Part shown: positions 51,573-60,048 of the stretch, piece after piece
Layout: the number at the start of each line of letters is the position of its first letter
Position numbering within the stretch: the stretch's first letter is position 1
NCBI RefSeq assembly: GCF_036632915.2
Contig: NZ_CP155552.1
Coordinates: forward strand, 2,790,001-2,854,000
Length of the DNA: 64,000 bases
Direction: 5' to 3'
Origin: Faecalibacterium taiwanense
GTDB lineage: Bacteria > Bacillota > Clostridia > Oscillospirales > Ruminococcaceae
Position numbers and translations under genes: made by a program
Notes under the pieces: generated by a model
Database searches by the model: none
What the model was told of the DNA's origin: nothing
Seen by the model: the letters and a program-made list of their open reading frames with translations, nothing else

Positions 51573-51771
51573 GCCTCGCCCTCTCCGTCACGGCTAACGC
51601 CGTGCCACACTCCCCCTTTTGTCACCTATGGTGACATCTTCCCCCGGCGCGGGGGAAGTCTTTCCTCCCCAAAGTGAGAGGCTTTGGCAGTCTACGCAAG
51701 GTTCATGGTTTTGCCAAGGGCTCTCCCTTTGGGAGAGCTGTCGAGCAGATGCGAGACTGAGAGGGCGAGGC
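51573..51771. repeat. Dispersed palindromic repeat family 1, copy F (with inserted module)
   Basis: About 200 bp with outer arms GCCTCGCCCTCTCCGTC and GACTGAGAGGGCGAGGC. After GGCTAACGCCGTGCCA it carries an extra module of two perfect hairpins: GTCACC-TAT-GGTGAC (51621-51635) and CTTCCCCC/GGGGGAAG (51638-51658). The core then resumes with GAGAGGCTTTGGCAGTCTACGC and TTTTGCCAAGGGCTCTCCC. It lies between the nif3-like gene and the NFACT gene. Confidence 0.8.
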
Positions 51772-51795
51772 CGTTCACCTTATTGCAGCTTTCCC

Positions 51796-52572
51796 TTATA
51801 AATACGTATACGGATCCCGGTTTTCAGTGCTCACCAGCACGTCCAGCTCCGGCAGGGCGGCGCGCAGCTTTGCAGCCACGGCGGCAGTCACCGGAAATTC
51901 GGTGGCGTAGTGGCCCGCCGCAATGAGCGAAAGGCCCAGCCGCTTGGCATCGATGGCGTGGTGGTGGTTGGCTTCACCGGTCAGCAGGCAGTCCGCGCCC
52001 ATAGCAATGGCATCTGCAAACAGGCTTCCGCCCGCACCGCTGATGACCGCCAAGCGCTTGACCGGCTTACCCGCATCCACAAACTTCACCTGCACCGCCG
52101 GGCCGTTCTTCGGCTGGTTGCAGCGCGCAGCAAGCTCCTGCTGTGCCTTGCGGGCAAGCTCCGGAACCGCGATTTCTTCAATGGCTCCCACACGGCCGCA
52201 GCCCTCGGCAAAGGTTTCCATATTCTTCATTTCAAAGATGCCTGCCAGCACTTCGTTCACGCCGCCCTCGGCAGCATCCAGATTGGTGTGCATACAGATG
52301 GCAGAAATGCCCGCCTGCACCAGCTGGAAAGGCACATCCTGCGGGCCGATCTTTTTGAGCGGATCAAAAATGACCGGGTGGTGGGACACGATCATCTCAC
52401 ACTGCTTTGCAGCGGCTTCGGCCACCACCTCGGGGGTGATGTCCAGTGCTGCCAGCACCCGGTGCATCTGCCCGCCGCAGTCCACCAGCAGGCCGGGATT
52501 ATCCCAGTGTTCCGCCAGCTCCAGCGGCGCGATGGCCTGCATTGCTTCGTATACCTGATTAACTGTTATCAT
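51796..52572 (-). CDS. Nif3-like dinuclear metal centre protein
   Basis: NIF3/YqfO family protein of 258 aa, sometimes called GTP cyclohydrolase 1 type 2 homolog; it forms a toroid with a two-metal site, and the true reaction is unsettled. Seen: EHWDNPGLLVDCG, IVSHHPVIFDPLKKI (metal histidines), ICMHTNLDAAEGGVNEVL, and AGHYATEFPV near the end. Start chosen as ATG at 52572 (MITVNQVYEA); the frame runs upstream through repeat copy G to 52650 but those codons are repeat sequence. The site before the ATG (GGTGAAGAT) is weak. It commonly neighbours trmK, as here. Confidence 0.93.
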   Translation of the reverse strand: MITVNQVYEAMQAIAPLELAEHWDNPGLLVDCGGQMHRVLAALDITPEVVAEAAAKQCEMIVSHHPVIFDPLKKIGPQDVPFQLVQAGISAICMHTNLDAAEGGVNEVLAGIFEMKNMETFAEGCGRVGAIEEIAVPELARKAQQELAARCNQPKNGPAVQVKFVDAGKPVKRLAVISGAGGSLFADAIAMGADCLLTGEANHHHAIDAKRLGLSLIAAGHYATEFPVTAAVAAKLRAALPELDVLVSTENRDPYTYL

Positions 52573-52583
52573 ATCTTCACCAT

Positions 52584-52722
52584 CCTCGCCCTCTCCGTCA
52601 TTGCTTACGCAATGCCACCTCTCCCATGGTGAGAGGCCTTGGCATTCCATGCAGCGTTCATCATTTTGCCAAAGGCTCTCCCTTTGGGAGAGCTGGACGC
52701 GAAGCGGCCTGAGAGGGCAAGC
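52584..52722. repeat. Dispersed palindromic repeat family 1, copy G (full)
   Basis: 139 bp bounded by CCTCGCCCTCTCCGTC and GAGAGGGCAAGC. Inside: ATTGCTTACGCAATGCCACCTC, GAGAGGCCTTGGCATTCCATGC, TTTTGCCAAAGGCTCTCCC, TTTGGGAGAGCTGGA. One end overlaps the last 20 codons of trmK; the other ends 12 bp before the nif3 start. Confidence 0.83.
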
Positions 52723-53371
52723 CAGCTAATAAACTATCGATTTCCTGCGCCAGTTCGCTGCCATCCGGCACGCCAAGGCGCATCCGGGGCAGCTTTGCCT
52801 TCTGCCAGTCGGCGTAGCCTTTTCCCTCGGGCCACTCTCCCGTACTGCCAAACAGGCACTCGGCAAAGGTGGGCGCATACACCCTGCCGGTGTACTCCGC
52901 CGCCATCACCGCGTACCAGCGGCCCGCCGCCTGCACCGGGCGGTCGGCTGCAAAGGAGAAGCCATGCTCCCATAACCAGCGGCGCAGCGCGTCGTGGCGG
53001 GTGGCCGGGATCATGATGATCCGCGGCCCTCCCACGGTGAACACCCACGGGGCTTTCTCTAAAATTTCCCAAGTGGTCTGGGCGGAAACGCCCGCCAGCA
53101 CGATGCTGCCTACTTCGTTCTCCGTAAGCACAGAAAGACCGTCGCCAAGCCGAAGCTCAGCGCGGTCTTTACAGCCTGCATGTTCCAGCGTCTGCTCTGC
53201 CTTTGCCAGCGGGCCGGGCCGCAGGTCGGCACCGATCACCTTCGGGTATTTTCCCGAAGCCGCCAGCACCGCCGTCAGCTTGCCGTGGTCGCAGCCGATG
53301 TCTGCCACCGGCTCTCCCGGCCGCACAAGCTCTGCGGCGGCAGCCAGACGCGCATCCAGTGTGGGCAGCAA
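52661..53371 (-). CDS. trmK: tRNA (adenine(22)-N1)-methyltransferase, tail supplied by a repeat
   Basis: SAM-dependent enzyme that makes m1A22 in tRNA-Ser and tRNA-Tyr in Gram-positives. 236 aa. Seen: TLDARLAAAAELVRPGEPVA, SAM motif I DIGCDHGKLTAVL, GADLRPGPLAKAEQTL, LRLGDGL. The family's IAGMGG motif is replaced by VLAGVSAQTTWEIL, which is odd. About the last 20 codons (from LPSQAASRPALPKGEPLAK) and the stop codon come from repeat copy G. Start is TTG at 53371 with AAGAAGG upstream; it lies 1 bp after the DUF1858 stop. Confidence 0.9.
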   Translation of the reverse strand: MLPTLDARLAAAAELVRPGEPVADIGCDHGKLTAVLAASGKYPKVIGADLRPGPLAKAEQTLEHAGCKDRAELRLGDGLSVLTENEVGSIVLAGVSAQTTWEILEKAPWVFTVGGPRIIMIPATRHDALRRWLWEHGFSFAADRPVQAAGRWYAVMAAEYTGRVYAPTFAECLFGSTGEWPEGKGYADWQKAKLPRMRLGVPDGSELAQEIDSLLAGLPSQAASRPALPKGEPLAK

Positions 53372-53372
53372 T

Positions 53373-53627
53373 TTATGCCTTCTTTGCGGCCAGATGCTCG
53401 TTCAGCTTCTCGATCAGCTCATCGCAGTCCACGCCGTGGACAGCACAGGCCTCCTCGATGCTCTCGCCGCGGGATGCAGGGCAGCCCAGGCAGTGCATGC
53501 CGATCTCCATGAAGTAGGGAGCGGTGGTCTGGTCCATATCCAGAATATCGCCGATGATGGTCTCGCGGGTCACCTGCTTTGCGTCCTTGTGTTCTTCCTT
53601 CTTGAGCATATTGAAAATATCAAACAT
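53373..53627 (-). CDS. DUF1858 small redox protein
   Basis: 84-residue protein with the DUF1858 domain, known from proteins linked to hybrid-cluster enzymes and thought to be a redox disulfide. Seen: TRETIIGDILDMDQTTAPYF and MHCLGCPASRGESIEEACAV with three cysteines (CxxC plus one). ATG after AGGAAAGGAAAACC. Its stop is 1 bp before trmK, so expression is linked. Reaction and partner unknown. Confidence 0.9.
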   Translation of the reverse strand: MFDIFNMLKKEEHKDAKQVTRETIIGDILDMDQTTAPYFMEIGMHCLGCPASRGESIEEACAVHGVDCDELIEKLNEHLAAKKA

Positions 53628-53735
53628 GATGGTTTTCCTTTCCTGTTGGGTAAAATCACGGCATAACCTACCGTTCTTCTATACTATACCCTAAACCAGT
53701 ACTGTTTTTCAAGTATCTGCTGGGATTTTCAGCGT

Positions 53736-54605
53736 TTACTGGTAATTCTTATCCAGCGAGAAGCCGCGCCCGCTCACCTCGGTCACATGGCTCACGATCA
53801 TAAAGCAGGTGGGGTCGATGGCATGGGCCAGCTTTTCCAGCTTCGGCAGCTGGCGGTTGCTCACGATGCTCAGCAGCACCTGCTCCGGCTCGTGGCTGTA
53901 GCCTCCCTCGCCATGCAGCACGGTCACACCGCGGTCCAGCTGGGTGAAGATGGCCTCGCGGATATCATCGGCGTGCTGGCTGATGATCTTTACCTCGGTG
54001 CGGGTAGTGCCGAAGATGAGCACCTTGTCCAGCACCACTGTATACACGATCACCATCACGATGCCGTACAGACACTGCTGCAGCGGGCTGAACGCCGCCT
54101 GCATGCAGAGGATGAGCATATCGAACACCAGCATACTGGCCGACACCGGGATGTGGAAATATTTGTTCAGCACCAGCGGAGGGATGTCCATGCCGCCGGT
54201 GGATGCGCCTGCCCGGATGGTGATGCCCAGCGAAATGCCTACGCCGAAGCCTGCAAAAATGGTGTTGAGCACCAGATCATCGGTGAGCACAAAGCCTGTG
54301 AACACCCGCTCCCACAGGGCCAGAAACAGGGGGCTGAGCACGGTGCTGGCAATGGTGGTGATGGCAAAGCGCCGCCCCAGCAGCACCCAGCCCACCGTAA
54401 GCATGGTCATGTTGATGACGAACAGCACACCGGACACCGGCAGTCCCAATGCACGGTTGATGCCCAGTGCGATGCCGGTGGCACCGCCGGTGATCAGGCC
54501 TGACGGCACAAGAAACAGCACCACCGTGAGCGCATACAGTGCATTGCCCGCGATGATGGACAGCGAATTGAATGCGATCTGCTGCTCATATGAAAGCTTT
54601 ATCAT
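53736..54605 (-). CDS. YitT-family membrane protein
   Basis: DUF161 membrane protein with C-terminal DUF2179 domain, 289 aa. Seen: five to six hydrophobic helices (LSIIAGNALYALTVVLFLVP and others), GLITGGATGIALGIN, TIRAGASTGGMDIPPLVLNK, then soluble RGVTVLHGEGGYSHEPEQVL and MIVSHVTEVSGRGFSL. Start chosen as ATG at 54605 after TGAGGGACAAAAG; the upstream frame to 54680 has no site. Transport or regulatory role unknown. Confidence 0.92.
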   Translation of the reverse strand: MIKLSYEQQIAFNSLSIIAGNALYALTVVLFLVPSGLITGGATGIALGINRALGLPVSGVLFVINMTMLTVGWVLLGRRFAITTIASTVLSPLFLALWERVFTGFVLTDDLVLNTIFAGFGVGISLGITIRAGASTGGMDIPPLVLNKYFHIPVSASMLVFDMLILCMQAAFSPLQQCLYGIVMVIVYTVVLDKVLIFGTTRTEVKIISQHADDIREAIFTQLDRGVTVLHGEGGYSHEPEQVLLSIVSNRQLPKLEKLAHAIDPTCFMIVSHVTEVSGRGFSLDKNYQ

Positions 54606-54719
54606 CTTTTGTCCCTCATTCTTGAATTTCTTTCTTCTATGATAACGAAAAAATCCGCATTTATCAAGCGTTTCGCCCATAAATGCGGAATAATCCCGGA
54701 ATAAATTACATTTTGTTGT

Positions 54720-55421
54720 TTACTGCGCAGAGGTTTCCTGCACCGGTTCTTCGTCCTCCAGCAGACGCAGACCGGCGGTATCCGTCACCGGCAGCGAGAA
54801 CACGATCGCGCCCGCCTTTGGCCCGGCACCGTCCATGATGGCTTTCATGATGCGGTTCTTTTCCGGCGTGCGGGCCACGATGAGCACCAGCTCTTTTTCA
54901 TTCACCAGCTCCACGCCAAGGAACTGGGCTGCGCCTTCCATGCCGGTACCCTTGGCGTGGATCACCGTGCCACCGCCGGCACCTGCTGCGCGGGCGGCAT
55001 CCATAATGGTGCCGGTGTGGCCCTGATTGGCGATTACCAGCAGCAGTTCGTAACGGGTATCCTTCAAGGTGCTCTCCTCCTTCAATGTCAGCGGCTGGTG
55101 CTGGGTGAGGAACATCAGCGCCCTTCTGCCGCCGATGCTGCTCAGCGGCACCGTGAATGCAATGCCGGTGCCCGGCACGTCGATGCGCATTTTGCGGCGC
55201 AGGTCTGTCCGGACGGCCTTCCATATATCCTCTGTCACCACCGCCAGCAGCACGGCCTTCTCGGTCTTTTCCAGACCCAGCGTGGCCAGAGTCTCCCGCA
55301 CCGCTGTGCCGCTGCCCACCGTGCGCAGGTTCACATCCACGCCGCGCTGCTGGTACAGCTGCAAAAAGGCATCGGTGGAGCGGCGGTCGGTGATGGTCAC
55401 CATCAAAAACAACGAACTCAT
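54720..55421 (-). CDS. PII-like tandem-domain regulator paired with DUF1538 protein
   Basis: 233-residue protein with two ferredoxin-like halves resembling PII/GlnB signal proteins. Seen: first half FLMVTITDRRSTDAFLQLYQ, second half YELLLVIANQGHTGTIMDAA followed by ARAAGAGGGTVIHAKGTG, the PII-like core strand and loop, and KELVLIVARTPEKNRIMKAI. The classic PII T-loop uridylylation tyrosine is not apparent. It follows the DUF1538 transporter gene by 12 bp, in the same way that GlnK follows AmtB. It probably binds a nucleotide and gates that partner; this is inference. Confidence 0.85.
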   Translation of the reverse strand: MSSLFLMVTITDRRSTDAFLQLYQQRGVDVNLRTVGSGTAVRETLATLGLEKTEKAVLLAVVTEDIWKAVRTDLRRKMRIDVPGTGIAFTVPLSSIGGRRALMFLTQHQPLTLKEESTLKDTRYELLLVIANQGHTGTIMDAARAAGAGGGTVIHAKGTGMEGAAQFLGVELVNEKELVLIVARTPEKNRIMKAIMDGAGPKAGAIVFSLPVTDTAGLRLLEDEEPVQETSAQ

Positions 55422-55433
55422 GCCGCGCCCTCC

Positions 55434-57014
55434 TTACAGTTCAATGATATCATCGTCCGGCAGTCCGCCAAAGGCCGCACCCATGGCCGCAGGCTGCAGC
55501 CGCCGGGCCTTGCGGGTGCGCAGCTGTGCCACAAGGCCCATCAGCTGCACCGTAATGAGCGGGGTCATGGCCACCATGGCCACCACGCCGAAAGCGTCGG
55601 TGACGATATTGCCGCCCACGGCCACGCAGGCACCCTGTGCCAGCGGCAGCAGGAAGGTGGCTGTCATGGGGCCGGATGCCACGCCGCCCGCGTCAAATGC
55701 AATGGCGGTGAACAGCTTTGGCACCACAAAGGAGATGCCGATGGCAAACACATAGCCCGGCACGAGGAACCACAGGATGGAAACGCCGGTGAGTACCCGC
55801 ACCATGGCAAGGCCCACCGAGATGGAAACGCCTGCCGAGAGTGCCATGCCCATGGCCTTGGCCGAAATGGCACCGTCGGTCACCTCTTCCACCTGTTTGT
55901 TCAGCACATAGACGGCCGGCTCGGCCTTGACGATGAAGTAACCGATGAGCATTCCAATGGGAATGATGATCCAGCGGAAGCTCTGCCCGGCCAGCACCTG
56001 ACCCAGATAATTACCGGCGGGCATAAAGCCCACATTTGCGCCGGTGAGGAACAGCACAAGGCCCACGTAGGTATACGCAAGACCCACCGCAATGCGGCCC
56101 AGCGACAGGCGGTCCATGTGCAGAGCCACAAATTGAAAAATGCCGAACATCACGATGATGGGCAGCAGCGAGACAGCGATCTCTTCCAGATACGTAGGCA
56201 GGCTGACATGGAACAGCTGCCACAGCTCCACCGAGTCGCTCACCTCCGGCAGCACCGGCGGGATATAGGTGCTGTCCGAGGCGCGGAATACGATGCCCAG
56301 AATGAGCACCGCCAGAATGGGGCCGATGGAGCACATGGCCACCAGACCAAAGCTGTCGTCCGCCGCGTGGCGGTCGCCGCGGATGGACGAAACACCCACG
56401 CCCAGCGCCATGATAAAGGGCACAGTCATGGGGCCGGTGGTCACACCGCCGGAATCAAAGGCCACAGCAAGAAATTCCTTGGGCACAAACGCCGCCAGAA
56501 GAAAGATCATGCCGTAGAACAGCACCAGCAGCTTTGGCAGCGAGATGCCAATGAGCATACGCAGGAAGGCAAACACCAGAAACAGGCCCACGCCCGCCGC
56601 CACCGATAAAATAAGGGTGCGGTTCGGGATGGAGGGCACCTGATTTGCCAGCACCTGCAGGTCCGGCTCCGAAATGGTGATGAGGAAGCCCAGCAGAAAG
56701 CCGATGCCCAAGATCACCGGCAGCTTCCGGCTTTTGGTGATCACCGCACCCACGCGCTCGCCCATGGGGGTCATGCTCATCTCCGCGCCCAGTGTGAAGA
56801 ACATGATGCCCACCACGATCATGGCGGCCCCCAGCAAAAAGCACAGCAGGATGCTGGGCGACACCGGCGCAATGGTAAAGCAGAGCACCAGCACGATGGC
56901 TGCAATGGGCAGCACTGCCTGTAGCGCTTCCAATAGTTTTTCCCGCAGTTTCGGGAGGGATGCTTTCAGGATAGCGTCCACCGCCTTTCGCCGTTTTATA
57001 TCCAGTTTGTACAA
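55434..57014 (-). CDS. DUF1538 membrane transporter-like protein
   Basis: Integral membrane protein with two DUF1538 halves and about 12 hydrophobic helices, some 526 aa. Seen in both halves: FDSGGVTTGPMTVPFIMALG near residue 230 and FDAGGVASGPMTATFLLPLA near 470, the same motif twice, showing internal duplication. Start uncertain: TTG at 57014 and GTG at 56981 are in frame, neither has a good ribosome site. A start at 57089 is unlikely because the promoter (57036-57064) lies inside that stretch. Substrate unknown; the adjacent PII-like gene suggests regulated uptake or export. Confidence 0.85.
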   Translation of the reverse strand: MYKLDIKRRKAVDAILKASLPKLREKLLEALQAVLPIAAIVLVLCFTIAPVSPSILLCFLLGAAMIVVGIMFFTLGAEMSMTPMGERVGAVITKSRKLPVILGIGFLLGFLITISEPDLQVLANQVPSIPNRTLILSVAAGVGLFLVFAFLRMLIGISLPKLLVLFYGMIFLLAAFVPKEFLAVAFDSGGVTTGPMTVPFIMALGVGVSSIRGDRHAADDSFGLVAMCSIGPILAVLILGIVFRASDSTYIPPVLPEVSDSVELWQLFHVSLPTYLEEIAVSLLPIIVMFGIFQFVALHMDRLSLGRIAVGLAYTYVGLVLFLTGANVGFMPAGNYLGQVLAGQSFRWIIIPIGMLIGYFIVKAEPAVYVLNKQVEEVTDGAISAKAMGMALSAGVSISVGLAMVRVLTGVSILWFLVPGYVFAIGISFVVPKLFTAIAFDAGGVASGPMTATFLLPLAQGACVAVGGNIVTDAFGVVAMVAMTPLITVQLMGLVAQLRTRKARRLQPAAMGAAFGGLPDDDIIEL

Positions 57015-57035
57015 ATCACAAACAAGTATATGAAT

Positions 57036-57064
57036 AGTATACAAGGCAAAAGCCGCCCCGTCAA
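57036..57064 (-). promoter_or_regulatory. Promoter of DUF1538-PII-like operon
   Basis: Minus strand TTGACG (57059-57064), 17-bp spacer, TATACT (57036-57041). The -35 box lies inside the terminator hairpin of the gene upstream. Confidence 0.75.
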
Positions 57065-57077
57065 CAAACGGAGCGGC
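57047..57077 (-). terminator. Intrinsic terminator after GltD-like gene
   Basis: Minus-strand stem GCCGCTCCG/CGGGGCGGC (one wobble) with an 8-nt loop followed by TTTTG. It shares bases with the next promoter's -35 box. Confidence 0.65.
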
Positions 57078-57134
57078 AAAGATCGGCAAAGACGCAAAAG
57101 CTTTACAGTTTCTTCCAAGTTTGTCTTTATTTCG

Positions 57135-58451
57135 TCAGATCTCCTGCTTTGCCAGCACGTCCGAGGTGGGGGTCTGGAACACCGGGATATTGGCATAGGG
57201 GTCAGCCACTTCTTCTGCAGGCAGGCTCTTCATGTAGGCATCCATGCTCTCGGCCACCTTCTTGGCCACAGCCACCGCCTCCACCACGGTGCGTGCGCCC
57301 ATCACGGCATCGCCGCCGGCAAACACGCCCTCGCGGGTGGTGCTGCCGTCCTCGCTGACGGTGAGCAGACCCTTCTGGTTGGTCTCGATGCCGGTAGTGG
57401 TCTTGACGAGGTTGCTCTCCGAACCCTGGCTGACCGACACGATCACGCCGGTGTGGGGGTAGAAAATCTCACTGCCCTCCACCTGAGTGAACCTGCCATC
57501 TTCGCCCTTGACGGTATCGCGGCAGATCAGGCCGTTCTCGCGGATCTCCACCGGTGCTTTGCAGAAGCGGAAGCCCACGCCCTCCAGCTTTGCATAGCTC
57601 ACCTCGTATTCGGAAGCACTGATGCAGCTCTCGTCGCGGCGGGCATAGCAGGTGACGTGGCGGGCACCGTTGCGGATGGCGGTGCGGGCGCAGTCCATGG
57701 CAGAGTTGCCCACGCCGATCACGGCAATATCATCGCCCAGACGGAACGCCTTGGAGTTTGCCAGATAGTCGATGCCAAAGGCCACATTGCCCAGCGTCTC
57801 GCCCTTGATATGCATGGCGTTTGCCTTCCACAGACCGGCACCGATGAACACGCTCTTGTAGCCGTCGCGGAACAGATCATCGATGGTGATGGTCTTGCCG
57901 ATGGTGGTGTTGGGCCGCACCTTGATGCCCTTCAGCTCCAGATGGCGGTACTGGAAATCGTCCAGCACGCTGTCCGGCAGGCGATAGTTGGGGATGCCGT
58001 AGCGCATGACGCCGCCGATCTTATCCCGGGCATCAAAGATGGTCACATCGTAGCCCCAGCGTGCCAGCAGCACCGCAATGGTCAGGCCCGCCGGGCCGGA
58101 GCCAACGACTGCCGCCTTCATGCCATTTTTGGGGGCAGGGCCGGCGGTCATTTTGTTGGCGTAGGTCGTGGAAATGTAGTCCTCAATAATGGAGAAGTGC
58201 ACCGGGTCGTGGCTGGGCATCCGGTTGCGCACGCAGTGGCCCTCGCACTGGTTCTCGTGGTTGCACACCAACGCACAAACGGTGGTCAGCGGGTTATTCT
58301 CAAACAGCATCCTGCCAGCTTCGTCCATCTGGTTTGCCTTGAGCAGCCGAATGACCTCCGGGATGTTGGTGTGGATGGGGCAGCCCTGCTGGCACAGCGG
58401 CTTTTTGCAGCCCAGACAGCGGTTGGCTTCGTCCAGAACGTGAAGTGCCAT
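57135..58451 (-). CDS. GltD-like NAD(P)-dependent flavoprotein, stand-alone
   Basis: Homolog of the glutamate synthase small subunit and of NfnB-type flavoproteins, 438 aa. Seen: N-terminal Fe-S part CLGCKKPLCQQGCPIHTNIP and CALVCNHENQCEGHC, FAD motif VVGSGPAGLTIAVLLARWGY, second dinucleotide site VIGVGNSAMDCARTAI, and C-terminal VFAGGDAVMGARTVVEAVA. ATG after TAAGGAGGAAACTTC. No glutamate synthase large subunit and no NfnA partner gene is adjacent, so its electron acceptor is unknown. Confidence 0.9.
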   Translation of the reverse strand: MALHVLDEANRCLGCKKPLCQQGCPIHTNIPEVIRLLKANQMDEAGRMLFENNPLTTVCALVCNHENQCEGHCVRNRMPSHDPVHFSIIEDYISTTYANKMTAGPAPKNGMKAAVVGSGPAGLTIAVLLARWGYDVTIFDARDKIGGVMRYGIPNYRLPDSVLDDFQYRHLELKGIKVRPNTTIGKTITIDDLFRDGYKSVFIGAGLWKANAMHIKGETLGNVAFGIDYLANSKAFRLGDDIAVIGVGNSAMDCARTAIRNGARHVTCYARRDESCISASEYEVSYAKLEGVGFRFCKAPVEIRENGLICRDTVKGEDGRFTQVEGSEIFYPHTGVIVSVSQGSESNLVKTTTGIETNQKGLLTVSEDGSTTREGVFAGGDAVMGARTVVEAVAVAKKVAESMDAYMKSLPAEEVADPYANIPVFQTPTSDVLAKQEI

Positions 58452-58524
58452 GAAGTTTCCTCCTTATTGCGTGCAGTTTTCTGATTTCATTCTCGTTTGT
58501 TGTATCCAACATTGCATTGTTCTA

Positions 58525-58553
58525 ATCATACACCACAAACCGTCCGGGCACAA
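58525..58553 (-). promoter_or_regulatory. Promoter of GltD-like gene
   Basis: Minus strand TTGTGC (58548-58553), 17-bp spacer, TATGAT (58525-58530); leader about 70 nt. Confidence 0.65.
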
Positions 58554-58588
58554 GTGTTTCTGCATAAAATTTTTTCGATTATTTTTTG

Positions 58589-59793
58589 TCAATTCGTCAA
58601 AAAGATAATTTTTTGACGATATACTCCCCCCATCGGCCCGGGCACCCGGCGGCACAGTGCGCCAAAATCGCTGGCTCCTGCCTGTGCCGCCGCCATGCGG
58701 GCGCAGGCATCGTTTTCTTTTTCCAGCTTTGCCATCGAGTGGCTCAGCGGCAGGGATGCATGCTTCAGCAGCACAAGTGCTTCCCGCCTTGCCCCCAGCA
58801 AATGCAGATAAGGCGGCAGGGCAGGCACGGTCTCCGCCGCATAGCCCAGTGCCGCATCCATGGCAAGGCGGCGCATCCGGGCCCGGGGGTAACGCACAGT
58901 GGTCAGCGCGTCCAGCAGCTGGGGCAGGCCGGTGCAGCTGCGCACGGCGTTCTCCAACCGGTGGTCCAACCCTCGGAAACGCCCCGCACTGCGGCAAAAG
59001 GTTCCGGTCGTGCACAGGCCGCCCGCAGCAGAGCCAGCTCACACCGGCCCGCAGCGGCATAGTCGGTATACATTCCGTCGATTTCCGCTTTTTTATACAG
59101 CTCCAGTGCTTTTTCCGGCACATACGGAGTCAGCGCATCCGCGCCCTGCTCTGCCCAGAGGGCGCGCAGCGCGCTGGCACTGGCAAACTGTGCGTGGCCG
59201 CTTTCGGCAAGGGCCTGCCCGTGGCCCGCCCCCACGCGGGGCAGCGGCACCGGGGTCATGGGTGCCTCCTGTTCCAGAATGGCCTTGCAGTATTCCACTG
59301 CCAGATTGTTGTTGGGCTTATCCAACAGCGCGGCCAGTGCCGTGCCAGGGCAGAGCGCTTCCACCGCCGCTTGCCGCGCCGCCGCAAAGCTGCGGGCACC
59401 GGCTGCAAGCCGGCGCTTCAGCTCGGTGCGGTAGGCCTCGCTGTTCAGTACCCGGGCAGCTTCCATCAGCAGGGCTGCGTCCGGCGTCTCTGCCCCGAAC
59501 ACCAGCGCATCGCACCCGGCGGCGGCAAGGATGCGCACCCCCGCCCGGGCAAAAGCCTCTGCCCCCGCACAGGCACAGGGCGCAGGCAGGGCAAATATCA
59601 GATCTGCCCCGCACTGCAGGGCGGCCTGCACCCGCACCGCTTCCGGCAGCAGAGGCAGTGCGCCGCGCTGGGTCAGCCCGCAGCTCATGGCCACCGCCAC
59701 ATGCTGTGCTCCCAGCGCTTTTGCCTGCGCCAGCTGCCATGCATGGCCGTTGTGAAAGGGGTCGTACTCTGCAATGATACCGGCAAATTTCAT
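58589..59793 (-). pseudogene. tmcAL: tRNA(Met) cytidine acetate ligase gene with a frameshift
   Basis: TmcAL makes N4-acetylcytidine at the wobble position of elongator tRNA-Met from acetate and ATP. Seen from ATG at 59793 (after AGAGGAGCTTATCT): MKFAGIIAEYDPFHNGHAWQ with the HxGH motif at residues 14-17, and PNNNLAVEY near residue 180. The frame runs to 58903, but after FAAVRGVSEG (around 58972) homology moves to another frame: DHRLENAVRSCTG, VRYPRARMRRLAMDAALGY, ending at 58589. One base is missing in a GGG run at 58970-58972; adding one restores about 401 aa. It is either a true recent mutation or a sequencing error. Both parts keep good family residues, so any decay is recent. Confidence 0.85.
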
Positions 59794-59894
59794 AGATAAG
59801 CTCCTCTGCAGGGCTGCTGCGCCCTCGGAAAGATTGTTAAATTTATATCGTATATACAGAAAACTGCAGTGGTTTTGCGCATTTGTGGGCAGGA

Positions 59895-59913
59895 TGTACA
59901 AAAACCTTGTACA
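59895..59913. promoter_or_regulatory. Operator-like inverted repeat between tmcAL and ackA
   Basis: TGTACAA (59895-59901), AAACC, TTGTACA (59907-59913): perfect 7-bp arms, 30 bp upstream of the ackA -35 box. Regulator unknown. Confidence 0.5.
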
Positions 59914-59943
59914 CAAGCTTTACCGCTTTGCCCGGGTTGCGGC

Positions 59944-59972
59944 TTGAAAAGCCGCCCACCCTATTATATAAT
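59944..59972 (+). promoter_or_regulatory. Promoter of ackA
   Basis: TTGAAA (59944-59949), 17-bp spacer, TATAAT (59967-59972); leader about 70 nt. Confidence 0.8.
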
Positions 59973-60048
59973 AAACACAGGAATCTGTAAAATTCTGTCC
60001 TCAGGTTTAAAAAGAGGGCAGACCAAAAACATACAGGAGGCAACACAG

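Noticed and set aside
52573..52650. N-terminal extension of the Nif3-like protein
   Set aside because: These codons are read from repeat copy G and do not resemble the family; the ATG at 52572 matches the usual N-terminus.
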